In this document: piece by piece, positions 8,982 through 17,294 of the stretch | Layout: every line of letters begins with the position of its first letter | How positions within the stretch are numbered: the stretch's first letter is position 1 | DNA from: Micromonospora profundi | GTDB taxonomy: Bacteria > Actinomycetota > Actinomycetes > Mycobacteriales > Micromonosporaceae | Assembly (NCBI RefSeq): GCF_011927785.1 | Contig: NZ_JAATJK010000001.1 | Span: 4,125,001 to 4,189,000 of the forward strand | Direction: 5' to 3' | DNA: 64,000 nt | Notes under the pieces: model-generated | What the model was told of the DNA's origin: nothing | Seen by the model: the letters and a program-made list of their open reading frames with translations, nothing else | Databases searched by the model: none | Translations under genes and position numbers: made by a program

Positions 8982-9157
8982 CACACACCGCCGAGAAACC
9001 GGACCACGCTCGCGCGGGCCTGCCGGCTGGTCGCCCACTCCACCTGCCAGCACGGGTACGGCGTGAGCCGCGCCCACCACGCCCGGCAACCAACACACAT
9101 GCCGTCCAGCCCTCGGACGTGCACCGCGAGAATCGTCTGCTCCTGGCCGGCGTTCAC
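8978..9157 (-). CDS. 59-aa Cys/Trp-rich protein (second gene of coupled trio)
   Basis: A GTG start overlaps the TGA of the upstream gene and its own TGA overlaps the GTG of the next, so all three are translationally coupled. The protein has a treble-clef or knuckle-like pattern DGMCVGCRAWWARLTPYPCW, followed by QVEWATSRQAR. A longer frame extends upstream, but that part is a shadow of the preceding gene. Similar sequences occur in actinomycete accessory regions without assigned function; metal binding is inferred from the CxxC spacing. Confidence 0.7.
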   Translation of the reverse strand: MNAGQEQTILAVHVRGLDGMCVGCRAWWARLTPYPCWQVEWATSRQARASVVRFLGGVW

Positions 9158-9339
9158 TGCTCGCCCACCTGCGGCCAGTGGCCCCGATTGATCGGAATCC
9201 GGTGCCGGCCACGGCAGGGCAAGTCGGCCCCGCAGCGGCAGATGTGCCGCCAGAGCTGCCACGACCACACCGGCCGATGCCGTCGGGCAAAGGTCAACGC
9301 GGTGGCCGAGAGGTACTCGTCGTACGAGACGCGCCGCAC
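9154..9339 (-). CDS. 61-aa Cys-containing protein (first gene of coupled trio)
   Basis: A GTG start four bases after a GGGAGG ribosome site. It begins MRRVSYDEYLSATALTFA, then RPVWSWQLWRHICRCG, then LPCRGRHRIPINRGHW. The ICRCG-x4-PC cluster and the HRIPINRGHWP ending are recognisable as a recurring small actinobacterial protein. Being first and carrying the only good ribosome site, it probably sets translation of the other two. Function unknown. Confidence 0.7.
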   Translation of the reverse strand: MRRVSYDEYLSATALTFARRHRPVWSWQLWRHICRCGADLPCRGRHRIPINRGHWPQVGEQ

Positions 9340-9491
9340 GCGCCCTCCCTCGTCGTTCAGGAGGGCGGCATCACCACCCTCTAATGAGGGGGACGCGGCG
9401 ACCAGGCGACTGCCGCACCGCCCGCCGCATCCCGTGAGGGCGACGCTACGTACAGTCGCAGTGCCGAATGGGTAAGGTTCCTACCCCTAGA
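9340..9491 (-). promoter_or_regulatory. Promoter/operator gap upstream of the small-gene trio
   Basis: This 150-base gap lies between the XRE regulator's stop and the trio's start. It contains a short palindrome CCCTC-taat-GAGGG at about 9377-9390 and a second related CCCTC/GAGGG pairing overlapping the ribosome site (about 9354-9374). These could be an operator for the neighbouring regulator or a weak terminator. There is no experimental-type evidence beyond symmetry. Confidence 0.35.
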
Positions 9492-10703
9492 TCACGAGAC
9501 CAGGCCAACTTTCACCGCGAGGTCACGGGCATCATCGCGAGTAGACCGCGGACCGTCGAGCAGGTCCAGGGTGATCTGTCGGGCGTACCCGTTGAAGCGG
9601 ATCGTCTCCGGCGCCGCCTCGTACGCCTGCTGGAGGGTTGCTACGGCCGTTTCCTTGTCGTCCTTGCCGTAGTGCGCCCGCGCGACTTCGATGAGATGCC
9701 GTGCCCGTCGTGGCCTCGACGGAATCGCCGCCGAGTCGTGGCGGCGTGCCTGCCGAACCGCCTCACCCGACTTCTGCAACTCCACCGCAACCGTCACCGC
9801 GTGAGCACCCATGATGACGCGGGAAAACGACGTCTGCGGCTGGTAGAAGCCCTGCGGCAGTCGCTGCGCCACCCGGTCCGCGCGATCCCAGTACCGCCAG
9901 GCGCGCCCCTCCTCACCAGCACGAGCGGCCGTGTACGCGGCCTCGAAGTTCAGAGATCCCCACAGTGCCAGCAGATTCATGCTTCCGTCGGCCGTCCGCG
10001 ACTCCAGAGCCGACAGCACGTCCAGCGTCACCGCCATCGCGGTGTCCCAGTCCCCGGCGTCCCGATGCACCTGGCACAGGAACCACGCCGCACCGGCAAT
10101 CGCCTCCGGATCACCGGACTCCTGCGCCGCCACCATCGCCCGGTCCGCAACCCGCCACAGCAACTCCGCAGCAGGCTGGTAGGCGAGGAACATCTGCGCC
10201 AATCCAAGCGTCTCCGCCAACAACGCCTGCGCCTGCCTCCGCTCGGCACCCTCGTACGCCAACGCGGCACGCTGCACATCCTGCAGCAACCCCGGCAACA
10301 ACCCACCCAGCACCGTCCGGTGATCCGACGCCTGATGACGGGCCCGCCACGCCGCCGCAAGCCGCCCCCGAAGACTGGTCAACGACTCCACGGGGATGTC
10401 TCCGGAGATCGCAAAGCGGTTCACGGCATCCCGAACCGACGCCAGCGCCGGATGCTCCGGCCCGTTGATCACGGCCGAACGATCACTCAACTCTCCGACC
10501 AAGGCAGACACCTCGACCTTGAGGGCACGCGCGATCCGATCCAGCATATGAATACGCGGCGGCAGGATCCGATCCGTCTCCACCGCCTTAACCCACTCGG
10601 CGCTGCGCCCCACCAACCCACCAAGCACCGCACGAGTCTTCCCGGACCGCTCGCGGTAGACCTTCAACCGCTGCCCGAACGTCAACTCCGGCAAGGCATC
10701 CAC
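9492..10703 (-). CDS. XRE-family regulator with C-terminal TPR-like domain
   Basis: 403 residues. The N-terminal helix-turn-helix occupies about residues 7-65 (TFGQRLKVYRERSGKTRAVL, then GRSAEWVKAVETDR, LDRIARALKVE). A long alpha-helical repeat region follows to the end (YTAARAGEEGRAWRYWDRAD, VATLQQAYEAAPETIRFN), resembling TPR sensors in XRE regulators of Streptomyces and Micromonospora. Such proteins often respond to peptides or partners and control adjacent small genes. It sits directly upstream of, and on the same strand as, the coupled trio, so these may form one regulatory module. Confidence 0.8.
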   Translation of the reverse strand: MDALPELTFGQRLKVYRERSGKTRAVLGGLVGRSAEWVKAVETDRILPPRIHMLDRIARALKVEVSALVGELSDRSAVINGPEHPALASVRDAVNRFAISGDIPVESLTSLRGRLAAAWRARHQASDHRTVLGGLLPGLLQDVQRAALAYEGAERRQAQALLAETLGLAQMFLAYQPAAELLWRVADRAMVAAQESGDPEAIAGAAWFLCQVHRDAGDWDTAMAVTLDVLSALESRTADGSMNLLALWGSLNFEAAYTAARAGEEGRAWRYWDRADRVAQRLPQGFYQPQTSFSRVIMGAHAVTVAVELQKSGEAVRQARRHDSAAIPSRPRRARHLIEVARAHYGKDDKETAVATLQQAYEAAPETIRFNGYARQITLDLLDGPRSTRDDARDLAVKVGLVS

Positions 10704-11485
10704 CCGGAACCTCCTCGCGTAGCGCGGGAATGCACCACCGACCCATCGGCCGCAATCACGCCCAACGCTACCGACCCCCAGGCCCCCTCATAACCCCTCA
10801 GACGCCGGCAGACTCACTGCGTCCTGGCAGGCACTTCGACCTCTCCTTGCAAGTTCTGGGCGCTCCGTTCGGCAGGGTCCGTCCACGTTTGCGACCTCGA
10901 GCGGCTGTACGTGCTCGGCCGCTGGCGGCTGCCCTCGTCCCGGCCGGTTGCTGTTACCGCTGCTGTCGCAAACGGTTTAGGAAGGGAGTAGCGCTCAGCC
11001 AACGAGTCCTGCTTCTACCAGGACGTACGTGCAGTGACTCGCTGACGGGGCGCTTGATCATTCCGCGCCAGCTCCCACTCTTAGGCCTAGACCTGGTCGT
11101 CGTCGACCCCTTGACCCCAGGCAACGATCAGGACTCATCGACCTGCCCTAACCTTTCGCATGCGTCTTCGCGGTTGTGCCGGATCTGTGCCCGATGATCT
11201 TTAAATACCCGCTTACGACGACGGCTGACGGTGAGCGCCGCCAGGAGCTGTGCACGCTTGGCCCCGAAGTGGCCCAAGGCCTCTTCCCAGCGCTCAGCCG
11301 ACTCCTCCCCCGGCTGACTCGGGCGCGCCCGCCGCTGCGGCAGGTGCATTGAGACGCCCCGCGTGATTAATCACTGCTGAGAAAAGAAGTACGACACAAG
11401 GTGTCAGGTTTTTGATCGAGCATGGTTTCACCGGTCGGCGTCGGTGGTGGACGTGAACCGGCCTTACGAATAGATAAGGACCTCG
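10704..11485. other. Gene-poor region (782 bases)
   Basis: No frame here has convincing protein character. A minus-strand frame at 11128-11349 has a brief plausible helix (ERWEEALGHFGAKRAQLLAA) and could be remnant coding sequence. The segment 11016-11061 is a diverged relative of 8523-8568. The last 80 bases are AT-rich and probably hold the promoter of the flavin-fold gene at 11486, whose ribosome site AAGGA lies just upstream of its ATG. Confidence 0.4.
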
Positions 11486-12004
11486 ATGCGCGAAACGCCG
11501 GAAGATCTCAAAGAGCTCCAGAGTCTCCTGGACTCCTCTCTGTCCCGCTCCACCTCGCATCTTCGCTCAATCATCACTGAGCGCACCCTGACCGCGGAGC
11601 AGCTCACCCAGGTACTCACCGGCATGTGCACCCTTGCCCTTTCCACCGTGACGGCGAAGGGCGAGCCGCGGATCAGCGGCGTGGACGGGCATTTCCTACA
11701 CGGCAAGTGGCATTTCGGGACGGCGCCCAGCGCCGCCAAGGCCCGCCACCTCGCCGCCCGGCCGGCCGGCAGCGTCGCGCACATGCGTGGCGAGGACTTG
11801 GGCGTTTTCACGCACGGTACGGTCGAGATCCTCAACCCTCAGGACAGTGAGGCTGCCGCGGACTGGCCAGACTTGCTCAACTACTTCAAGGACTTCTACG
11901 GCGACGACGCCTTCGACTGGGACAACGACGTGGTCTACTACCGGCTACACCCGCACTGGATGACCGTCTACGCCCCAGACGTCGACAAGCTCACCGCCAA
12001 GTGA
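11486..12004 (+). CDS. Pyridoxamine 5'-phosphate oxidase-family (FMN-binding split barrel) protein
   Basis: 172 residues, ATG after an AAGGA ribosome site. The split beta-barrel pattern runs from residue 45 on: MCTLALSTVTAKGEPRISGV, FLHGKWHFGTAPSAAKARHL, AAHM-type segment SVAHMRGEDLGVFTHGTVEI, and a final VVYYRLHPHWMTVY. This is the PNPOx-like fold that binds FMN or F420 in many small actinobacterial oxidoreductases. Residues 1-40 form an extra helix. It is monocistronic. Substrate and cofactor choice cannot be read from the sequence. Confidence 0.85.
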   Translation: MRETPEDLKELQSLLDSSLSRSTSHLRSIITERTLTAEQLTQVLTGMCTLALSTVTAKGEPRISGVDGHFLHGKWHFGTAPSAAKARHLAARPAGSVAHMRGEDLGVFTHGTVEILNPQDSEAAADWPDLLNYFKDFYGDDAFDWDNDVVYYRLHPHWMTVYAPDVDKLTAK

Positions 12005-12587
12005 CCCCAGGCTAGCTAGCCGCCACTTCGACCCATCCCGTATGCCGCCGACCCGCCTTCTAGGGAGCGGTGGTCTGCTCGGCTTGCCCTGGGTCGGTGG
12101 CAGGCGGGATGGCCTACCGCAACCACCCACGGACCGTGACCCGCTGGCGAAGCCCCGGCCATCCTGGAGTCGTTGCGCCCCCGCCGGAGGCGCTCTGACC
12201 GCAGCCGCGCGACCGCCGGCCAGCTCGCCGACACGGCCGGCGTGCGCTCCCCTACGCCGCGCGGGCTGCTGGCCGCGCGGCCCGGCTGGCTGCCGGCCAC
12301 ACCACCGGTCAACCTCCCTGTCGTTCTGCGGCGGCCCTCCGGGCTTCCCGCTGTCCGCGCCAGCCGCCGGGCATCAGGCGTGACGGCCGCAGAGCGACAG
12401 CGGCAGCGGCCGGCGCGCGCCCAGGCGGCGGCGCGTGCGGCCCGTTGCGGGCCGCCTTGAATGGATGGAGGCAGACAAGATCGTCTAGCCGGACGTGTCA
12501 CGCACGTCCTGAGACTGCTCCGTCACGCACGTCCCGAGACCCGACAGGCAGGCAGCCGTCCGGGCCTCGCCCTGAAAGGGTGACGGC
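12005..12587. other. Gene-poor, very GC-rich region
   Basis: Nearly 600 bases of strongly GC-biased DNA with long but Arg/Pro/Ala-rich open frames on both strands, typical shadows of composition. At its right end are two near-identical 19-base direct repeats (12497-12515 and 12522-12540). No ribosome site plus credible protein combination was found. Confidence 0.45.
12497..12540. repeat. Pair of 19-base direct repeats
   Basis: The unit at 12497-12515 recurs at 12522-12540 with one difference (CCTGAGAC versus CCCGAGAC at the end), 25 bases apart. The left copy overlaps a local palindrome GGACGTG-tcacg-CACGTCC. The TCACGCACGTCC-GAGAC motif resembles termini seen near IS481-like elements, but no transposase is present; an IS scar is only a suggestion. 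Confidence 0.35.
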
Positions 12588-12905
12588 ATGGACCGCTTCG
12601 AGGAACGCTGCTGGCTGGACTGGTTGGCGAACTCGTCCACTCTGCTCGACAGCGTCGAGGTGGTCGTCGTGATCGCCGCCGCCACCGGCGGCTGGGAGGC
12701 GAATGGTCGCCTGGTCAGCGACAGCGACGAAGACCGCGAGGCGTTTGCATTCCTGTGCGAACTCGACCCCGTCTTCACGCTGCGATTTGAAGACGAGAGC
12801 GTTGTCGCCGTCACCGTTCATCCCACGGATGGGCATCGCCGCTTCAGCCTCACCGAGTACACCGGTCCGGTCCAGCGATCGGTCGGCAACCGCATCGCTC
12901 TGTAG
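12588..12905 (+). CDS. Hypothetical acidic protein
   Basis: 105 residues with natural composition and a GAAAGG ribosome-like site about 10 bases before the ATG. It has a short Trp/Glu-rich N-terminus (MDRFEERCWLDWLANSS), a strand-rich core (VEVVVVIAAATGGWEANGRL, DPVFTLRFEDESVVAVTVHP) and a FSLTEYTGPVQ tail. It resembles small cytoplasmic proteins of Streptomyces-type genomes. No named family is recognised. Confidence 0.6.
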   Translation: MDRFEERCWLDWLANSSTLLDSVEVVVVIAAATGGWEANGRLVSDSDEDREAFAFLCELDPVFTLRFEDESVVAVTVHPTDGHRRFSLTEYTGPVQRSVGNRIAL

Positions 12906-13336
12906 ACAACGCCGAACCTGATTGGCTCGACCACTCCCTTCGGGCACCCGTCAGCCGTCTCACCAAACTGATCGAGTGGGAGCACCTAGCGATGCCTGCA
13001 CGGGGCGTCGCGGCGACCCGGGCCCGTCCGACCCTGGAGCGGCGCCACCGTGATTTACCGGGTGACCAGGTCTGGAAGCTCAGCGACCGGCACGACGGGC
13101 TGAGCGGCTCGTGTACCGGGGTCGGTGAGGGCCGGGCCCCACCGACCCGGCCAGGTCATCGGCGCCTTCGGGGCATGCGCCAAAGGTGATCGTGGGGAAC
13201 TGATGCGAGGCGCTGCTTCCTCGCCTAAGCTGCGTCATATATGCATCGATAGTGATCGATAAGAGGTGTTGGCGGCCGGGGGGTCAGTCCAGGCAACCGC
13301 GGGCCTCGCATTCACCGACTCCGATTGGAGTACCCG
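12906..13336. other. Intergenic region upstream of the SMP-30-like gene
   Basis: No gene is supported; the frame at 12992-13189 is Arg-rich and shadow-like. A stem GGGTCGGTG/CACCGACCC pairs 13119-13127 with 13140-13148 and could be a weak terminator. The AT-rich operator-like stretch at 13236-13263 follows. Confidence 0.4.
13236..13263 (+). promoter_or_regulatory. AT-rich palindromic operator candidate
   Basis: In this very GC-rich setting a short AT-rich block contains CATATATGCATCGAT followed by AGTGATCGATAAG, two ATCGAT half-sites nine bases apart centre to centre. Its position, 74 bases before the ATG at 13337, fits a promoter/operator. It resembles PadR/GntR-type operators in actinobacteria in general pattern; no such regulator gene is adjacent. 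Confidence 0.4.
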
Positions 13337-14404
13337 ATGACCTGGCGTCCAACCATCGCCGCACTCACCGGCCTGTGCCTGGCGCTCACCACCGCACCAG
13401 GCCCCGCCGGTGCGGCACCCGCGCCCCCGGCACCTCGGGACGCCGCTGATGTGAACGTTCACACCAACCTGCTCGCCGGCCCACCCGGCGCGCCCCCCGG
13501 GGTCTGCCCGGGCGGCACCGGTTACGGCCCGCCCCTGCCGGCCAGCTCCGTGTCCGCGACGAAGATCCAGAGCGGATTCTCGTTCCTCGAAGGACCGGTC
13601 TGGATCGCCGATGGCGGCTACCTGCTGATGTCCGACATGGCCGCGGGCACCGGGCCGAACAACGTGCAGCCCTCCACGATCCGCCGGTTCACCCCGCCGG
13701 CGACTTTCGACACCTTCATCGCCAACGCCGGCAGCAACGGCCTGGCACTCAGCCCTGACGCCCAGCAGATCATCGCCGCCACCCACGACCAGCGGAACGT
13801 CTCCGCATACCGGCTGAGCGACCAGGCACGCAGCACCGGCGCCGCCGACTACCAGGGCCGGGCGTTCAACTCACCCAACGACGTCACGGTCCGCTCCGAC
13901 GGCGTCGTCTACTTCACCGACCCCAACTTCCAACGCGGCAACCGACCCGACCAGATGAGCGGACGTACCAGTGTCTTCCGCGTCTCTGGCGGCCAGGTGT
14001 CGCTGGTGGACGACCGGCTGCGGCAACCCAACGGCATCGCGCTCTCCCCGGACGGCAGCACGCTCTACGTGGGCGCCTACTCCGAGAACAAAATCTACAA
14101 GTACGTCGTCCAGCCCGACGGCAGCACCGGCGCCCGCAGCGTCTTCGTGAACTACCTCGGCGGTCCCGACGGGGTCACCATCGACTGCGCCGGCAACGTG
14201 TACTGGGCCTCCGGCTCGGACGGGCTGATCCACGTCTACTCGCCCGCCGGCGCGCAGCTCGGCACGATCCGCTCCGGCGGCACCGGCACCACCAACGTGG
14301 CGTTCGGCGGACCCGACCGGCAGACCCTCTACATCACCTCCGGCCGAACGAACGACTCGGGCCTGTACAGCGTGCGGCTCAATGTCCCCGGCTACCCGTA
14401 CTGA
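13337..14404 (+). CDS. Secreted SMP-30/gluconolactonase-like beta-propeller protein
   Basis: 355 residues; the ATG follows a GGAG six bases upstream, and the earlier in-frame ATG at 13325 lacks one. Sec signal with cleavage near PAGAAPAPP (about residue 30). The propeller repeats carry the SMP-30 signatures FLEGPVWIADGGYLLMSD, NSPNDVTVRSDGVVYFTDP, LRQPNGIALSPDGSTLYVG and GGPDGVTIDCAGNVYWAS, which supply the usual Asp/Asn metal ligands. Such proteins hydrolyse lactones outside the cell. It is followed 27 bases later by a secreted sugar dehydrogenase, which could generate a lactone for it; that link is inferred. Confidence 0.88.
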   Translation: MTWRPTIAALTGLCLALTTAPGPAGAAPAPPAPRDAADVNVHTNLLAGPPGAPPGVCPGGTGYGPPLPASSVSATKIQSGFSFLEGPVWIADGGYLLMSDMAAGTGPNNVQPSTIRRFTPPATFDTFIANAGSNGLALSPDAQQIIAATHDQRNVSAYRLSDQARSTGAADYQGRAFNSPNDVTVRSDGVVYFTDPNFQRGNRPDQMSGRTSVFRVSGGQVSLVDDRLRQPNGIALSPDGSTLYVGAYSENKIYKYVVQPDGSTGARSVFVNYLGGPDGVTIDCAGNVYWASGSDGLIHVYSPAGAQLGTIRSGGTGTTNVAFGGPDRQTLYITSGRTNDSGLYSVRLNVPGYPY

Positions 14405-14431
14405 CCAAGAACCCCGGGAAGGAAAGCACCC

Positions 14432-16171
14432 GTGCGGATTAGTCCTCACCAGCTCCGACACCGCGTCCCGCTCGCCCTGCTGGTCTGCGCCGGCACCGTC
14501 CTGACCGGCGTACCCGCCAACGCCGCAGCGGCCGCACCGGCGACCGGGAGCCGGCAAACGGCCTGGCTCGCCGCCGACACCAGCCCGCCCACCCGGCCGA
14601 TCGGCCTGCGCAGCAGCCGGCTGACCTGCCAGTCCGTCACGCTTTCCTGGTACGCCTCCCGGGACAACGTCGGCGTCACCTTCTACGACATCTACCACGA
14701 CGGCCAGCTCGTCACCTCGGTCTCGGGACGGACGCTGACCGCCACGCTCAGCGTCGTGCAGGGTGTCACCTGGGGCTGGTACGTCAACGCCCGCGACGCC
14801 GCCGGCAACGTCTCGCAGGCCAGCTCCACGCTCTCGGTCACCCCGCCGTTCTGCCAGCAGGACACGTCTCCGCCCAGCACGCCGACCAACCTGGCCGCGA
14901 CGGTCAACGGCACGGCCGTCACCCTCAACTGGTCGGCCTCCACCGACAACGTCGCGGTCACCGGCTACACAATCCTGCGCAACGGTACGGCGGTCGGCTC
15001 CACCACCGGCACTGCCGGCAACCCGCCGGCGACCACGTTCACCGACACCGGGTTGACGCCCGACACCGACTACCGGTACACAGTGACCGCCCGGGACGCC
15101 CAGGGCAATGTCTCGGGGGCGAGCGCCGCGGTCAGCGCGCACACCGGCTCAGGCTGCACGAGCCCGGTCTGCGGCGCCACGGTGATCACCACCGAGAAGG
15201 ACCTTCCCTGGGGCCTGGTGCAACTGCCCGACGGCACCGTCCTTTACGGCCGGCGCGACCTGTTCGACATCGTCGCCATGAACCCGGACGGCACCGATAA
15301 GCACAGCATCGGCACCGTGCCGAACGTGGCAGGCACCAACGGCGAGGGCGGCGTGCTCGGGCTGGCCGTCTCGGCCAACTTCACCACCGACCGCTGGCTG
15401 TACATCTACCACACCACCACGACCGACAACCGGATCGTGCGCATCCGTTACGACGGCACGCTGCAAACCGGCACCGAGCAGGTGCTCGTTACGGGAATCC
15501 CGCGCAACAAGTACCACAACGGCGGCCGGCTGCGCTTCGGCCCCGACGGCAAGCTCTACGCCGCCGCCGGCGACGGACAGAACCCGGACCTGGCCCAAGA
15601 CACCAACAACCTGGGCGGCAAGGTGCTGCGGCTCAACCCCGACGGCACCGTGCCGGCGGACAACCCCTTCGGCAACTACGTGTGGAGCTACGGCCACCGC
15701 AACCCGCAGGGACTCGCCTTCGACTCCCAGGGGCGGCTCTTCGAGCAGGAGTTCGGCAACAACGTCGTGGACGAGACCAACATCATCGTCAAGGGCGGCA
15801 ACTACGGCTGGCCCGCCTGCGAGGGCACCTCCGGCGACTGCGCCAACCCGAACTTCAGGGCCCCGATCCGGACGTACCCGGTGGCCGAGGCCTCGTGTAG
15901 CGGCATCGCGATCGTCCGGGACGTGCTCTATATCGCCTGCCTGCGTGGCAACCGGATGTACCGTGCGGAGATCAGCGGCAACACGCTCACCAACGTCCAG
16001 CAGTACTTCGTCGGGACGTACTTCCGGCTGCGCACCGTCGAACCGACCGTCGACGGCAACCTGTGGCTGACCACGAGCACCGGCGGGGACAAGGACAGCA
16101 TTCCGAACAACAGCAACGAGAAGATCCTCAAGGTGACCCTCGGTGGGGCGGCTTCCGGCCCCTCAAGCTGA
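14432..16171 (+). CDS. Secreted FnIII-PQQ-dependent sugar dehydrogenase
   Basis: 579 residues, GTG after an AAGGAAAG ribosome site. Signal peptide to about residue 32, then two fibronectin type III domains (about 47-140 and 145-238: PTRPIGLRSSRLTCQSVTLS; PSTPTNLAATVNGTAVTLNW), then a GSDH/sorbosone dehydrogenase beta-propeller (about 250-575). The propeller has the family pattern LPWGLVQLPDGTVLYGRRD, GEGGVLGLAVSANF, KYHNGGRLRFGPDGKLYAA (the NGG-x-L-RFGPDG-L core with the active-site His), SYGHRNPQGLAFDSQGRLFE and GGNYGWPACEG. It probably oxidises aldoses extracellularly with PQQ. The FnIII modules are common in actinomycete carbohydrate-active secreted enzymes. Confidence 0.9.
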   Translation: MRISPHQLRHRVPLALLVCAGTVLTGVPANAAAAAPATGSRQTAWLAADTSPPTRPIGLRSSRLTCQSVTLSWYASRDNVGVTFYDIYHDGQLVTSVSGRTLTATLSVVQGVTWGWYVNARDAAGNVSQASSTLSVTPPFCQQDTSPPSTPTNLAATVNGTAVTLNWSASTDNVAVTGYTILRNGTAVGSTTGTAGNPPATTFTDTGLTPDTDYRYTVTARDAQGNVSGASAAVSAHTGSGCTSPVCGATVITTEKDLPWGLVQLPDGTVLYGRRDLFDIVAMNPDGTDKHSIGTVPNVAGTNGEGGVLGLAVSANFTTDRWLYIYHTTTTDNRIVRIRYDGTLQTGTEQVLVTGIPRNKYHNGGRLRFGPDGKLYAAAGDGQNPDLAQDTNNLGGKVLRLNPDGTVPADNPFGNYVWSYGHRNPQGLAFDSQGRLFEQEFGNNVVDETNIIVKGGNYGWPACEGTSGDCANPNFRAPIRTYPVAEASCSGIAIVRDVLYIACLRGNRMYRAEISGNTLTNVQQYFVGTYFRLRTVEPTVDGNLWLTTSTGGDKDSIPNNSNEKILKVTLGGAASGPSS

Positions 16172-16197
16172 GTCAAAGCGGCGTCAGCGTGAAACAC

Positions 16198-16258
16198 GAA
16201 GGCCTCCTGGTTGCCGGAGCGGTTCCTGGACAGCTCCACTCCACAACCGGAGGCCTTC
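16198..16258. repeat. Long inverted repeat; terminator or IS-end hairpin
   Basis: GAAGGCCTCCtGGTTG (16198-16213) is matched by CAACCGGAGGCCTTC (16244-16258), a 15-bp stem with one bulge and a 30-base loop. It lies 27 bases after the dehydrogenase stop, so it may terminate that operon. No T-run follows. The large loop and the degenerate sequence behind it also fit the end of a lost insertion element. Confidence 0.5.
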
Positions 16259-16468
16259 GTCACCCACGTTCATCTACGTCGTGTCATCACACGACCTCAA
16301 CCGTGGACGGCGGGACCAGGGAGGCTACTCAACCGACGCACCGGTACAGCAACGTGCGGTCCAGCGGCGACCGGGAGAGCATGTCGGCCCGCAGCCGGAC
16401 ATCGGAGGACAGGTGTTGATCGGCAACTTGATCGCGATCGAAGAGCACTGGATCACGCCCCGCGCTGA

Positions 16469-16723
16469 CCGCCGCTGTTCAGGGCAGCGACGACGAGGGA
16501 AGGGCTTGCGGAGGTCCGGACGCTCTTCGCCGAGGAGCTGCGGCTGCTCGATGGCGTTGATGAGGACGCGGAGTCCTGGGAGCGCGCATACGAGGCAGTT
16601 CGGAACACCGTGACGCTTCGGTACCCGGACGGCCAGGAGGTTCCTGAGTTCCTACTTCACAGCGATGGCAACGAGGCGTGGTGGCGGTGGAGCGACGAGC
16701 CGTTTAGCGAGGAGCAGGCCTAG
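16469..16723 (+). pseudogene. 5'-truncated hypothetical gene (C-terminal remnant)
   Basis: A frame open from 16469 to TAG 16721-16723 has no ATG, GTG or TTG in its first 45 codons, but from about 16499 its translation is clearly protein-like and acidic: AEVRTLFAEELRLLDGVDED, WERAYEAVRNTVTLRYPDG, EFLLHSDGNEAWWRWSDEPF. This is best read as the surviving C-terminal 75 residues of a cytoplasmic protein whose promoter and start were deleted. It adjoins the hairpin debris at 16198-16258. Confidence 0.6.
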
Positions 16724-17115
16724 CCAGCGCGGCCGCTCGGCGGCAGATCCGCGTACCTGACCTTGGCCGTTCAGCGGCTCTGATTGCGTGATCTGCCACG
16801 GTGGCTGGCTTTCCAGCGGCCGTCTCGAACAACGGCGTCACGAGCGGACGCGGTGGCGGAGGTTTGCCGCGGGCGATCCGCCGGATGGCGGCGGACGCGG
16901 CGCCGCGACTTCCGCGACCATTGCCAGAAATCGGACAGCTCACGGTGCGCGCGCCGGCTATGGACTGTCCGGGGCGGGGCGTCGGCCGTAGACTGACCCG
17001 GCTGTCCGGCATCCACTGGTATCTTGGGCTAGTTTAGGTAATTTGCTCCGTCTCCAGCTGCCGCGTTCGGAGCCGGTCAGGATCACTAGCGTGCGATTGT
17101 CCTATAGAGGAACCG
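16724..17115. other. Intergenic region with the fxs operon promoter
   Basis: 392 bases with no supported gene; the frames at 16704-17037 on both strands are Arg/Pro-rich shadows. The last 90 bases before FxsA are distinctly less GC-rich (TATCTTGGGCTAGTTTAGG and on), and the ribosome site AGAGG sits five bases before the ATG at 17116. The operon promoter should lie here; no obvious operator symmetry was seen. Confidence 0.5.
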
Positions 17116-17286
17116 ATGGAAACCACGGTCGATGATTATCTGTCTCACCAATTGGATGTGAGCAAGATCAGCCTCGCCGAACTCCGGGAGGCGAGGCAGG
17201 GCGCGTTCGTGCACTGCCTGGAGCGGATTCTCGACGAGTTGGACCGACCGCAGGACCCCGTCGCTGGTTTCACCTCCGCGATCTGA
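17116..17286 (+). CDS. fxsA: FxSxx-COOH RiPP precursor peptide (FxsA)
   Basis: A 56-residue peptide too short for routine gene calls. It starts METTVDDYLSHQLDVSKISL, has a helical leader (AELREARQGAFVHCLERILD) and ends QDPVAGFTSAI. The final five residues, F-T-S-A-I, fit the FxSxx-COOH signature exactly, in which Phe lies five residues from a free C-terminus and Ser three from it. In this RiPP family the Phe and neighbouring residue are crosslinked into a cyclophane by FxsB. The maturase starts eight bases downstream, and an AGAGG ribosome site precedes the ATG. A Cys sits in the leader. The bioactivity of mature FxSxx peptides is not known to me. Confidence 0.9.
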   Translation: METTVDDYLSHQLDVSKISLAELREARQGAFVHCLERILDELDRPQDPVAGFTSAI

Positions 17287-17294
17287 ACCCCGTC

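Noticed and set aside
10730..11197. Plus-strand frame in the gap before the PNPOx gene
   Set aside because: Arg/Pro/Leu-rich shadow-like translation with no protein family pattern.
12016..12501. Minus-strand 161-residue frame in GC-rich gap
   Set aside because: Ser/Arg/Ala/Gly composition bias only; no start signal or recognisable fold.
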